DNA from: Amazonocrinis nigriterrae CENA67
GTDB taxonomy: Bacteria; Cyanobacteriota; Cyanobacteriia; Cyanobacteriales; Nostocaceae
Length of the DNA stretch: 64,000 nt
Direction of reading: 5' to 3'
Assembly (NCBI RefSeq): GCF_016056305.1
Contig: NZ_JAECZC010000003.1
Span: 64,317-128,316, forward strand
Each line of letters begins with the position of its first letter. The first letter of the stretch is position 1. The notes under the pieces are model-generated. The model saw nothing but the letters and a program-made list of their open reading frames with translations, was not told where the DNA came from and did not search any database. Shown here piece by piece: positions 8,872 to 17,278 of this stretch. The position numbers were made by a program, and so were the translations under genes.

Positions 8872-10719
8872 TTATTTGTTTCTGGTAGGAGCTAAAACAA
8901 GCAAAATATCGAATTGTTCTCGCTCTGTTGTCGTAGAAGTGGTGGCGCTAATACTGTAAACTGACCCCAATACTTGTTTATAAGGTTGGAAGTATTCGTT
9001 ATTAAATACTGACGGCATAAAACCGTAAACCCATGACAAGAAAGACCCCATATTTACATAAAAATATCCGTGGTTTGGATATGGTAAAGAATTGGTAGCA
9101 TTCTTGAAATTGTAAGTCGTTGGCAACAAAATATAAGGCTGCGGTACTAAGTCTGCGATCGCTCCAAATCCAGTTGTCACAACGACAGTGTTATCATTTA
9201 CCCAACTATAAGCAAGCAAGCTCTGGGAAGAATCACCTCCAATGTCCCAACTAGTCACAGATTGACCTTTAATATCGTGGGTGTTAACCACCACTCCCCC
9301 TGCCAGGAAGGATTGAATAAATTCATTTAACTTATTGAGAGTTGTATCTGCTGCGGCTCGATTAGTTGTTTGCACAGCCAAGCCTATGCCCAGATTAAAG
9401 TCAGGGCTTACGAATTTAAATAATCCTCCCTTTGTGGGAAAAGAGAAAAAGCCGTAGTCCCCGTCCATCCAACCGAGAATGTCCTTATCGAAATCTAGCC
9501 CTGTACTACTACGGAAAAAATCGCGAAACTTTTCTAGATAGTCTTTCAGTTGAGGCTCACTACTGAATCCTTTAGCTAGCTGTTGCCACTGTAAGTTGAG
9601 ATTACGACCAGTAAAAGCTGAGTAGGTAGCACCAGGCATCCGATCTAGTATGGTTTCGGCTTTTTTTGTATTATCTTTATTTTGCTTAGATTTTATTACT
9701 GGGCGCTGAGCGTTGATTTGCAAGCGCAGTCCTTCTGGTTGTAGGCTCACAAAGCCATCTACACTGGCATATTCTTTTAATTCTTCGAGATCGATTTTGT
9801 TATCACCAAAGATGGGAATAGACAAACTTGGATCTTTATAGATGTCGTTGATTAAGGGAACAAAGTTAGCTAAGTTTTCATAAATTGTAAACAGCACGTT
9901 GTCAGACTTAGACTGCTGGAATGTCTGCTGAAATTGAGGATTCTGTGCCAAAGTATTGTTTGCTTGGGAAGCATCAATTAGCTGCTCAATGGGTTGAGCA
10001 GTGATGCCCGCAACAACATATCCTGGAAAAGTGGCGATCGCAAAACTACGTTTCCTCGTTAACGAATTGGGCTTCAACTCCGCCTCAGAAGACGGTTTGA
10101 GTTTTCGCACCGCAGAGGGTAGCGCCTTAGTACGTGGAGCTAGTTCACGGTTCCTAAGTTCCAATGAGGGTGGCGTGTTTCGACGTGGAGCTACTTCAGG
10201 CTTCTTCATTTCCAATGAGGGTAGCGTGTTTTGAAGCGGAGGTACTTCAGGCTCTTTCATCTCCAATATCGTAATTCCCTTGTACTGCCGCACCGTGACT
10301 TGTGGAGTGTCGGTTTTGAGTTTTTCCAAAAACGGTTGCAAACGTGTGTCATCCTTTATCGGAGCCACCAACAGAAAGCTGGAATCTATGGTGGCAGTAG
10401 TAGATCCAACCTTTGGCATGAATGCAAACACCACTTGATCTCCTAACCAAGACTCAATATCTTTTGCATAGTCAAACGAGAAAGTGGTTGTCGGTAAAAA
10501 CGCTGATGCTGTTGTAAAAGCTGTTTTAAACAATTGAAACCGATTTAGCTTTGCCCAGGATTCTCCTTTTGTATTAATCAACCCTACTATTGGTGTATCG
10601 GCTGGTAGAATATTTGCGACAGCAGGAGTAGAAGTTAAAGATGGTTTCGTTGTCTCAGAAACGGGAGCGACTGTTAAAGTAGACAGCAATGCCAAGGTAG
10701 TAACTGGTAATATCATCAT
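8872..10719 (-). CDS. DUF3352 domain-containing protein, probably exported
   Basis: 615 residues. A hydrophobic N-terminus (MMILPVTTLALLSTLTVAP) looks like a signal peptide or anchor. The segment after it (ILPADTPIVGLINTKGESW, then YAKDIESWLGDQVVFAFMP) is characteristic of the cyanobacterial DUF3352 family, whose function is unknown. Residues near 155-215 form a Pro/Glu/Arg-rich insertion of three imperfect 17-residue units (LEMKEPEVPPLQNTLPS-like). They are followed by a basic stretch before the family resumes at SFAIATFPGYVVAGI. The insertion looks like a local tandem expansion in a surface loop. The gene is monocistronic; its downstream spacer carries G-rich repeats. Confidence 0.75.
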   Translation of the reverse strand: MMILPVTTLALLSTLTVAPVSETTKPSLTSTPAVANILPADTPIVGLINTKGESWAKLNRFQLFKTAFTTASAFLPTTTFSFDYAKDIESWLGDQVVFAFMPKVGSTTATIDSSFLLVAPIKDDTRLQPFLEKLKTDTPQVTVRQYKGITILEMKEPEVPPLQNTLPSLEMKKPEVAPRRNTPPSLELRNRELAPRTKALPSAVRKLKPSSEAELKPNSLTRKRSFAIATFPGYVVAGITAQPIEQLIDASQANNTLAQNPQFQQTFQQSKSDNVLFTIYENLANFVPLINDIYKDPSLSIPIFGDNKIDLEELKEYASVDGFVSLQPEGLRLQINAQRPVIKSKQNKDNTKKAETILDRMPGATYSAFTGRNLNLQWQQLAKGFSSEPQLKDYLEKFRDFFRSSTGLDFDKDILGWMDGDYGFFSFPTKGGLFKFVSPDFNLGIGLAVQTTNRAAADTTLNKLNEFIQSFLAGGVVVNTHDIKGQSVTSWDIGGDSSQSLLAYSWVNDNTVVVTTGFGAIADLVPQPYILLPTTYNFKNATNSLPYPNHGYFYVNMGSFLSWVYGFMPSVFNNEYFQPYKQVLGSVYSISATTSTTTEREQFDILLVLAPTRNK

Positions 10720-10967
10720 TATTTTGTGACTTTTGGATTACTTACTATTGTGATATTTTTGCTACAAATAAGTCAGTATTTTCAGAACTCTTAGAAATGA
10801 ACCTGCCTTGTTTTTAGCAAGGCAATTTACTCTCGTGCGCGGGTTAATAGCGCTGAGAGAAGTGACGTAAAACGGCGCTACTTAGTGGGTGAATATATTG
10901 CAGCTTGACAAAGAAATGGTATCAGTTGGCTAGGATTTCAATTATTTTTAATGTTTAACAACAAGTT

Positions 10968-11070
10968 ATACCAATTCTCTAAAATCCAGCAACACATCCA
11001 AACCCCAAAACCCAGACCATATATAACTTTCTTAATTACGAATTACGAATTACGAATTACGAATTGGTAT
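10968..11070. repeat. MITE-like element with short terminal inverted repeats, copy 2
   Basis: Bounded by ATACCAATTC and its exact inverse GAATTGGTAT. It shares with 3829-3924 the internal blocks CTCTAAAAT, CAACACATYCAAACCCC, ATATAA-ACTTTCTTAATTAC and tandem GAATTAC units (one unit more than copy 1). It lies upstream of the DUF3352 gene; the remaining spacer (10720-11411) shows no recognised gene apart from a doubtful frame at 11134-11349. Confidence 0.7.
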
Positions 11071-11133
11071 TAGTTTGGGTATAAACGGAAAGGCACTAAT
11101 AAACATAACTATATGAAGAAAGATTAACTAGGC

Positions 11134-11349
11134 TCAAACCGTCTTATCTTCTAGCTGGAAAATAGGGAGTGGGGAGTAGTGAGTAGGCAAAGTTCTCAGA
11201 GTTACTTGCGTTATTGGTGTGCCGTTGGAAATTTTGCCTACAAACACTCTGGAAAAATGTTTCTTACCCATAATCAAACCATACCAGTACCTAGCACCAA
11301 TTTTGTAGCTGGCCTTGAGGTCAACTTGTACTGGTTTTGCTAACCCTAC
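11134..11349 (-). pseudogene. Possible decayed protein-coding remnant
   Basis: A 71-codon open stretch begins directly after an in-frame stop and lacks a start codon at its upstream end. The first internal ATG would leave about 45 residues. Its composition looks protein-like (LKASYKIGARYWYGLIMGKK, then FVGKISNGTPITQVTLRTL). I do not recognise the family. The C-terminal end runs into a spacer repeat (GGGGAGTAGTGAG type), consistent with a degraded gene tail. It could equally be chance. Confidence 0.2.
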
Positions 11350-11411
11350 CTAAACTTGGTTACAGGTAGGAACTGGACTCAACATTCTCTTCAAACTGTG
11401 CAGATATATTA

Positions 11412-12362
11412 TTAGCCATACAAAGATTTAATCCACTGCCATTCTTGGGTTAAACCTTCTGTTAAGGAAATTTTCGGTTTATATTCAAGAATTCTTTGCG
11501 CCTTAGATACATCAGCAGCAGTATGTCGTGCGTCTCCCATAGCCTTTTCTATGTAGTTCTTTTTGATGGGTTTGCCAATGATTTCTGCCATCGTGTCCAG
11601 GACTTCTGACAAAACTACCCTGCTACCACCGCCAATATTGATAATTTCCCCCACTGCTTCGGGTGCAGTCGCAGCAGCTAAATTGGCAGCGATCGCATCG
11701 CTAACAAATGTAAAGTCCCGCGTTTGTTGTCCATCACCGTAAATGGGAATTGCCTCATCTTGCAAAATAGATTTAAAAAACTTATGAAATGCCATATCAG
11801 GGCGCTGTTTCGGCCCATAAACTGTAAAGTACCGTAATGCCACACAAGGCACACCAAAGTTTTTGTGATACAGACCACATAAACGCTCAGCTGCTAATTT
11901 GGTAATTCCGTAAGGAGAAACTGGTTGCGGGCAAATTCCTTCGTGAGTGGGCAAAGTTTCAGCATCACCATACACACTTGAAGTTGAGGCAAATACTAAT
12001 CTTTTCAGGTTTTGAGCATCTTTTGCGGCTTCCAGCAAAACTTGTGTAGCGCTGATATTGCGTTCTGTGTAAAAACGGAAACCTTTACCCCAACTTGCTC
12101 TTACCCCTGCTTGTGCCGCTTGATGGTAAACAACATCAACATTTTTGAGTAGTGTCTGCCAATCCAAAAACTGAATATTTCCTTCAATTAAGGTAAAATT
12201 CGGCGACGAGCGTAAGTGTGCAATATTCTTGTACTTCAACATAGGATCGTAGTAATCATTGAATTCATCAATGCCGACTACTTCTTCACCTTGTTGTAGT
12301 AAGGCTTCTACAAGGTGAGAACCAATGAATCCTGCTGCTCCAGTAACGATAATTTTAGCCAT
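11412..12362 (-). CDS. NAD-dependent UDP-sugar epimerase (UDP-glucuronate 4-epimerase-like)
   Basis: Extended short-chain dehydrogenase/reductase of 316 residues. The NAD-binding TGxxGFIG motif is at residues 7-14. The catalytic Tyr151-x3-Lys155 lies in SPYGITK, with Ser/Thr in the ASTSSVYG strand. The DEFNDYYDP motif after the second strand is typical of UDP-glucuronate/UDP-glucose 4-epimerases. The likely role is making nucleotide sugars for exopolysaccharide or lipopolysaccharide in the cytoplasm. The exact sugar cannot be assigned. No glycosyltransferase genes are next to it; it is transcribed alone. Confidence 0.85.
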   Translation of the reverse strand: MAKIIVTGAAGFIGSHLVEALLQQGEEVVGIDEFNDYYDPMLKYKNIAHLRSSPNFTLIEGNIQFLDWQTLLKNVDVVYHQAAQAGVRASWGKGFRFYTERNISATQVLLEAAKDAQNLKRLVFASTSSVYGDAETLPTHEGICPQPVSPYGITKLAAERLCGLYHKNFGVPCVALRYFTVYGPKQRPDMAFHKFFKSILQDEAIPIYGDGQQTRDFTFVSDAIAANLAAATAPEAVGEIINIGGGSRVVLSEVLDTMAEIIGKPIKKNYIEKAMGDARHTAADVSKAQRILEYKPKISLTEGLTQEWQWIKSLYG

Positions 12363-12905
12363 GACCGCTATTGAATGGATATATTATTAATCTCAATATT
12401 CACAGGTTAATACTTAAAACGATTAAACGTCATTATCTGCTCAGGATTTTTCAATGAATTCTTTGAATATGTGAAAATTAATTATAAATACTTAATATTT
12501 TTCATGAGATTGAGCGATTCCAGTAAATATATTGATATTAAATACATCTGGCAACCATAAATACACTAATTAACTAAGCAAAATACTAAAAAAACCTTAG
12601 TGTAAATTCCGTATTCAAACTAGCAGTAGGTGATATTAATCAAACTTAAATATGCAATGATATGGTGAATTTAATACCCAATTATCCTATTGTAGCTATG
12701 CGCCTATTCAGGCGAGCAGGGGAGCAGGGAAAACAACAGAGAAAATTCTTCCTTGTCTCCCTATCCCCCTATCTCCCTGATCTTTCCATCCCCTCATTTT
12801 CTTTTCTTCACCAAGGGGCTTGCATAAGTATCAGAATTGGTGAAGAATTGATCCGCGAGTCGCCTTAGGGCATTCTCGTTTCGCAAGGGACGCACGAGGA
12901 AATCA
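12363..12905. other. AT-rich spacer with G/C-rich short repeats
   Basis: The spacer between the divergent epimerase and purD genes. It is AT-rich to about 12700, followed by GGGGAGCAGGG / TCCCTATCCCCC-type repeats (12715-12795) and a repeat fragment (TTTCGCAAGGGACGCACGAG) just before purD. A 68-codon open frame at 12662-12868 is mostly repeat sequence and I do not consider it a gene. Confidence 0.6.
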
Positions 12906-14189
12906 GTGAAAGTTTTAGTTGTAGGCAATGGAGGGCGCGAACACGCTCTGGCATGGAAATTGTTGCAGTCAAAGCAAATTGAGCAAGTTGTTTGTGTACC
13001 AGGAAATGGAGGTACAGCAAGCATGGAGCGTTGCCAGAATTTGCCCTTAGCAGTAGATAATTTTGAGGGTATGAGTCAATATGCCTTAGAACATGGCATA
13101 ACTCTTGTGGTAGTTGGCCCAGAAGTGCCCTTAGCCAAGGGAATAACAGACTACCTCCAAAGTCAAGGATTGATGGTATTTGGGCCTACTAGAGCAGGAG
13201 CGCAGATTGAAGCGAGTAAAGCCTGGGCCAAAGCTCTCATGCAGGAAGCAGGAATTCCTACAGCCAAAGCAGCAGTATTTACTGAAGCAACGGCAGCAAA
13301 ATCCTACGTGAAAGCACAAGGAGCGCCAATAGTTGTAAAAGCTGATGGCTTAGCTGCTGGTAAGGGTGTAATAGTTGCCGAAACAATCGATCAGGCAGAA
13401 ATGGCAATTGATACGATTTTCCAAGGGCAGTTTGGTAGTGCTGGTAATTTTGTCGTTATTGAAGAATATTTGGTTGGGCAAGAGGTTTCAGTTTTAGCGT
13501 TGACGGATGGGTTAACAATTCGACCTTTGCTACCTGCTCAGGATCATAAACGGATTGGTGAAGGCGATACAGGAGAAAATACTGGGGGTATGGGAGCATA
13601 CGCTCCAGCGCCTATTGCTACACCAGAGTTGATGGCACGCATTCAAACAGAAGTTTTAGAAAAAGCGATCGCATCCTTAAAAGCCAAAGGTATCGATTAT
13701 CGAGGTGTGCTTTACGCTGGATTAATGATTGCACCTGATGGTGATTTTCAGGTTTTGGAATTTAACTGTCGCTTTGGCGATCCGGAAACGCAGGTGGTTT
13801 TACCATTATTGGCTACACCTCTAGAAGAGTTAATTCTAGCTTGTGTACAGCAGCGTTTAGGCAAATTGCCACCCATTGCTTGGCACCAAGGCGCATCCGC
13901 CACTGTGGTTGCTGCTTCCGGTGGTTATCCAGGGGAATACGAAAAAGACAAGGTAATTACTGGGATTCAACAGGCAGAAGCAGCAGGTGCAACTGTATTC
14001 CATGCAGGTACAAAATTGAACCAGCAACAACAAGTAGTCACAGATGGAGGAAGAGTATTAAATGTGACAGGAAGTGGAGAGAATTTTGAGCAAGCGATCG
14101 CTCAAGCCTACGCTGGAATCAAAGCAATTCAGTTTGAAGGCATTTATTACCGCAGAGATATTGGTCATAGAGTATTGACTAATGGCTGA
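12906..14189 (+). CDS. purD: Phosphoribosylamine--glycine ligase (GAR synthetase)
   Basis: Second step of de novo purine synthesis: ATP-dependent joining of glycine to phosphoribosylamine. At 427 residues it has the normal single-domain PurD length. The N-terminus KVLVVGNGGREHALAWKL and the ATP-grasp segments are typical: APIVVKADGLAAGKGVIVAE, then GDTGENTGGMGAYAPAP (the PurD signature), then NCRFGDPETQVVLPLL. The encoded enzyme appears complete. The sensor-kinase gene nblS follows 306 bp downstream on the same strand, separated by G-rich repeats. Confidence 0.96.
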   Translation: MKVLVVGNGGREHALAWKLLQSKQIEQVVCVPGNGGTASMERCQNLPLAVDNFEGMSQYALEHGITLVVVGPEVPLAKGITDYLQSQGLMVFGPTRAGAQIEASKAWAKALMQEAGIPTAKAAVFTEATAAKSYVKAQGAPIVVKADGLAAGKGVIVAETIDQAEMAIDTIFQGQFGSAGNFVVIEEYLVGQEVSVLALTDGLTIRPLLPAQDHKRIGEGDTGENTGGMGAYAPAPIATPELMARIQTEVLEKAIASLKAKGIDYRGVLYAGLMIAPDGDFQVLEFNCRFGDPETQVVLPLLATPLEELILACVQQRLGKLPPIAWHQGASATVVAASGGYPGEYEKDKVITGIQQAEAAGATVFHAGTKLNQQQQVVTDGGRVLNVTGSGENFEQAIAQAYAGIKAIQFEGIYYRRDIGHRVLTNG

Positions 14190-14215
14190 GGACTGTGAAC
14201 AGTCTTTTTTTTACT

Positions 14216-14365
14216 TACTAGTTCCTCTTTGGGGGATGAGGAAGATGAGGAGGATGAGGGAGATGAGGGGGATGAGGGGGATGAGGGAGAAATTATTTAA
14301 AAAGCTCTCCCCTGCTTCCCTGCTCCCCTGCTCCCCTGCTCCCCTGCTCCCCCGCTCTCCATCAG
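14216..14365. repeat. Short tandem G-rich / CCCCTGCT repeats between purD and nblS
   Basis: GAGGATGAGG/GGGGATGAG units (14235-14290) are followed by CCCCTGCTCCCCTGCT units (14310-14350). They could pair into a long hairpin. Such short tandem repeats are common in Nostocales spacers. The 70-codon open frame over them (14182-14394) is repeat-derived. Confidence 0.75.
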
Positions 14366-14495
14366 CCATTAACCATCTACTTCCAGCCGAATAATATTTA
14401 TTTCTTGCAGTTCCACTAACATGTTTGCCGAATTAACTGTTAATTTTTAAGTTGTTGGAGTTTATAACTAAAGACTACTGACAACTTTATTTAAA

Positions 14496-16382
14496 ATGCT
14501 GGCTCTTTTAAAAACAATTCGAGAAGCGATCGCCAATTGGTGGTCGGAGTTTACACTCCAGACCAAGCTTTTAGCTGTCGCCACTTTAGTGGTTTCGCTA
14601 GTGATGAGTGGTTTGACCTTCTGGGCTGTCAATACAATTCAGCAGGATGCGCGGATGAACGACACCCGTTTTGGTAGCGACCTCGGACTGCTACTGGCTG
14701 CCAACGTCGCCCCTCTAGTGGCTGACCACAACCTTACTGAGGTTGCCCAATTTTCCCAACGCTTCTACAGCAGCACCTCTAGTGTGCGTTATATGCTCTA
14801 TGCTGATGAAACTGGGCAAATCTTTTTTGGCATTCCTTTTTGGGAACCAGAGGTAGAAAACTCCCTAACCATTAAGCGACGCATACAACTGCCAGAAGGT
14901 TTCCCTGCTGATGGAGACAAGCCAATGGTACGGCAACACATGTCTCCTGATGGAGCAGTCACCGATGTATTTATTCCGTTGATTGTCAATAAAAAATACT
15001 TAGGTGTATTAGCTATTGGTATCAACCCCAACCAGACTGCTGTCATCTCCACAAATTTTACTCGTGATGTGACAATTGCTGTTTTCATCACAATTTGGGT
15101 AATGGTAATTTTAGCAGGAGTAATTAATGCTTTAACTATTACTAAACCAATTAAAGAACTGCTTGTCGGGGTTAAACAAATTGCTGCCGGAAATTTCAAA
15201 CAGCGGATTGATTTACCTTTAGGAGGCGAACTAGGAGAGTTAATTTTTAACTTTAATGAAATGGCGGAACGCCTCGAAAGTTATGAAGAACAAAACATTG
15301 AAGAATTGACAGCAGAAAAAGCCAAACTAGAAACACTGGTTTCGACCATTGCTGATGGTGCCGTCCTGATTGATAACAGTATGCAGGTGATTTTAGTCAA
15401 CCCCACAGCGCGGCGAATTTTTGGCTGGGAAGGCGATGAGGTGGTAGGCAGTAATGTCTTGCATCACTTGCCATCAGCGGTAGAAATGGAAATTACTCGT
15501 CCTTTGTATGAAATGGCAGCTGGCGAATGTGAAAGTGCAGAGTTTCGCATTCATTTAAACCAACCAATCAAACGGACAATCCGCATTCTTTTGACTACAG
15601 TACTTAATTTACAACGGGAAAGTATTAAAGGTATTGCCATAACTGTTCAAGATATAACTCGTGAAGTAGAACTGAACGAAGCAAAAAGCCAATTTATCAG
15701 CAATGTTTCTCACGAACTGCGAACACCTTTATTTAATATCAAATCATTTATTGAAACTTTGCACGACTACGGCGAAGATTTAAGCGTAGAACAACGACAA
15801 GATTTTTTGCAGACTGTCAATCATGAAACCGATCGCTTGACTCGCTTAGTTAACGATGTTTTAGATTTGTCAAAACTCGAATCTGGTCGTAATTATAACT
15901 TTGATGGAGTGGATTTAGCCCAAGCGATCGAGCAAACTCTGCGTACTTACCAACTCAATGCCAAAGATAAAGGCATTGAACTAATTCAAGAAGTTACCCC
16001 CAACTTGCCGTTAGTTATGGGTAATTATGACTTATTACTGCAAGTATTAGCTAATTTAGTTGGTAATGCTCTCAAATTTACTAAGGCAGGTGGCAAAGTA
16101 GCTATTCGTGCCTATCAATTAGATCCCAAGCCTAACTCTCATAATCAATCTTCCCAAGTGCGAGTAGAAGTTTCCGATACTGGCATTGGCATCGCCCCAG
16201 AAGACCAACAAGCAATTTTTGACCGCTTCTTCCGCGTAGAAAACCGAGTTCACACCCTAGAAGGCACTGGCTTAGGTTTATCGATTGTGAGAAATATCAT
16301 GGAAAGGCATCGCAGTAAAGTACATTTGGTGAGTGAAATCGGGGTAGGTACAACTTTTTGGTTTGACTTAGCTTCGATTTGA
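14496..16382 (+). CDS. nblS: NblS/Hik33-type membrane sensor histidine kinase
   Basis: Cyanobacterial global stress sensor. The family (NblS, DspA, Hik33) senses light, redox, cold and nutrient stress and phosphorylates RpaB-type regulators controlling photosynthesis genes and phycobilisome breakdown. Visible order: TM1 about residues 25-48, an extracytoplasmic sensor region, TM2 about 190-212, HAMP, PAS (about 275-390), HisKA with His406 in NVSHELRTPLFNIKSFIETL, and HATPase with ADP-binding DTGIGIAPEDQ and GTGLGLSI. Length (628) and the N-terminus (NWWSEFTLQTKLLAVATL) fit NblS. It lies downstream of purD on the same strand. Confidence 0.93.
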   Translation: MLALLKTIREAIANWWSEFTLQTKLLAVATLVVSLVMSGLTFWAVNTIQQDARMNDTRFGSDLGLLLAANVAPLVADHNLTEVAQFSQRFYSSTSSVRYMLYADETGQIFFGIPFWEPEVENSLTIKRRIQLPEGFPADGDKPMVRQHMSPDGAVTDVFIPLIVNKKYLGVLAIGINPNQTAVISTNFTRDVTIAVFITIWVMVILAGVINALTITKPIKELLVGVKQIAAGNFKQRIDLPLGGELGELIFNFNEMAERLESYEEQNIEELTAEKAKLETLVSTIADGAVLIDNSMQVILVNPTARRIFGWEGDEVVGSNVLHHLPSAVEMEITRPLYEMAAGECESAEFRIHLNQPIKRTIRILLTTVLNLQRESIKGIAITVQDITREVELNEAKSQFISNVSHELRTPLFNIKSFIETLHDYGEDLSVEQRQDFLQTVNHETDRLTRLVNDVLDLSKLESGRNYNFDGVDLAQAIEQTLRTYQLNAKDKGIELIQEVTPNLPLVMGNYDLLLQVLANLVGNALKFTKAGGKVAIRAYQLDPKPNSHNQSSQVRVEVSDTGIGIAPEDQQAIFDRFFRVENRVHTLEGTGLGLSIVRNIMERHRSKVHLVSEIGVGTTFWFDLASI

Positions 16383-16510
16383 TCAAGCCGTGAAGTTGGA
16401 GTAGCAAAGAAAAGAGTCAGCTATTCCAATGCATATCTAAATCGTGTTGACTGATGACTGCGATCGGTCGTCGGTCAGTGGTCAACGACCTTGACCAACG
16501 ATTATACAGG

Positions 16511-16882
16511 TCAAGATAATGACATTGTTATGAGCAAACAGACGAATAATAAACCTAGTAGCAGTACCAAAGCTTGATTATGTTTCATCCAGCTTCTGAT
16601 AGTTCCGCCAAAGCTGCTGCTGTAACGCTGTTGTTCCAAGTTTAACTTGCTCTGTTCCAGATTTTCATACAGAGTACAGTCTTTGGCGTAAGGACGTTGG
16701 GGAAAATTACAGGTGTTGTCATCATGATAGGTGCAGCTATCACAGAGATAACCATCCCCTTTAACACGGTGCAATGGAATACCAGGATGACCGTAAGCTT
16801 TGAGAGTTGTACGGCAGTATGGACAGGTAATAGCTTGACTATCAACGAGTTGATGGCAGCGAGGACAAGATACAGTAGCCAC
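16511..16882 (-). CDS. Zinc-ribbon protein with C-terminal membrane anchor
   Basis: 123 residues. A first CxxC pair (Cys6/Cys9) and a second (Cys20/Cys23) make a zinc ribbon. A second Cys cluster follows (Cys47, Cys50, Cys58, Cys69), then a basic linker and a C-terminal transmembrane helix (about residues 104-121). The arrangement suggests a tail-anchored cytoplasmic metal-binding protein. The function is unknown. It is convergent with nblS, with a 128-bp gap. Confidence 0.7.
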   Translation of the reverse strand: MATVSCPRCHQLVDSQAITCPYCRTTLKAYGHPGIPLHRVKGDGYLCDSCTYHDDNTCNFPQRPYAKDCTLYENLEQSKLNLEQQRYSSSFGGTIRSWMKHNQALVLLLGLLFVCLLITMSLS

Positions 16883-17278
16883 AACCTAAGTGTAAATGGG
16901 TAAACATTTTGATTTTAGCTCTTCTGAACATGAGGAGTCAGTAGTTGAGCGGCTGAAGTTAAGATTACAGATAACTATTTTATATATGCACATGGAAAAA
17001 AGTTGAGATAGAAAGGTTGATCTAAAGGTGTAAAAAACTAGTATTCAAGCAAATTACCACATAAATTAACTACTTTTGTATCCATAAATATTTTTTCAAG
17101 GCAGTTTATCCACCCTGACCCATCAAGAGTATATACTAATACAATTTTCAAAAATATTTGCAACAAATGAATTGGCTGTAGGGGCGTACAGCTGTACGCC
17201 CCTAGAGGGTATCTGTATCAGGTATTTCCTAAAATGGTATAACTCCCAAAGATAAAGATTACCCAGTCTTGGGAAACT
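16883..17278. other. Spacer with a 26-bp perfect palindrome
   Basis: Mostly AT-rich sequence without a gene. It contains a GC-rich palindrome at 17179-17204, 75 bp beyond the stop of the DUF4347 gene in that gene's direction. This could serve as its transcription end. Confidence 0.6.
17179..17204. repeat. Perfect 26-bp palindrome
   Basis: Left arm TAGGGGCGTACAG and right arm CTGTACGCCCCTA are exact inverses with no spacer. Read from the minus strand it follows the DUF4347 gene. No strong T-run is adjacent, so it may be a dispersed palindromic repeat rather than a classical terminator. Confidence 0.75.
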
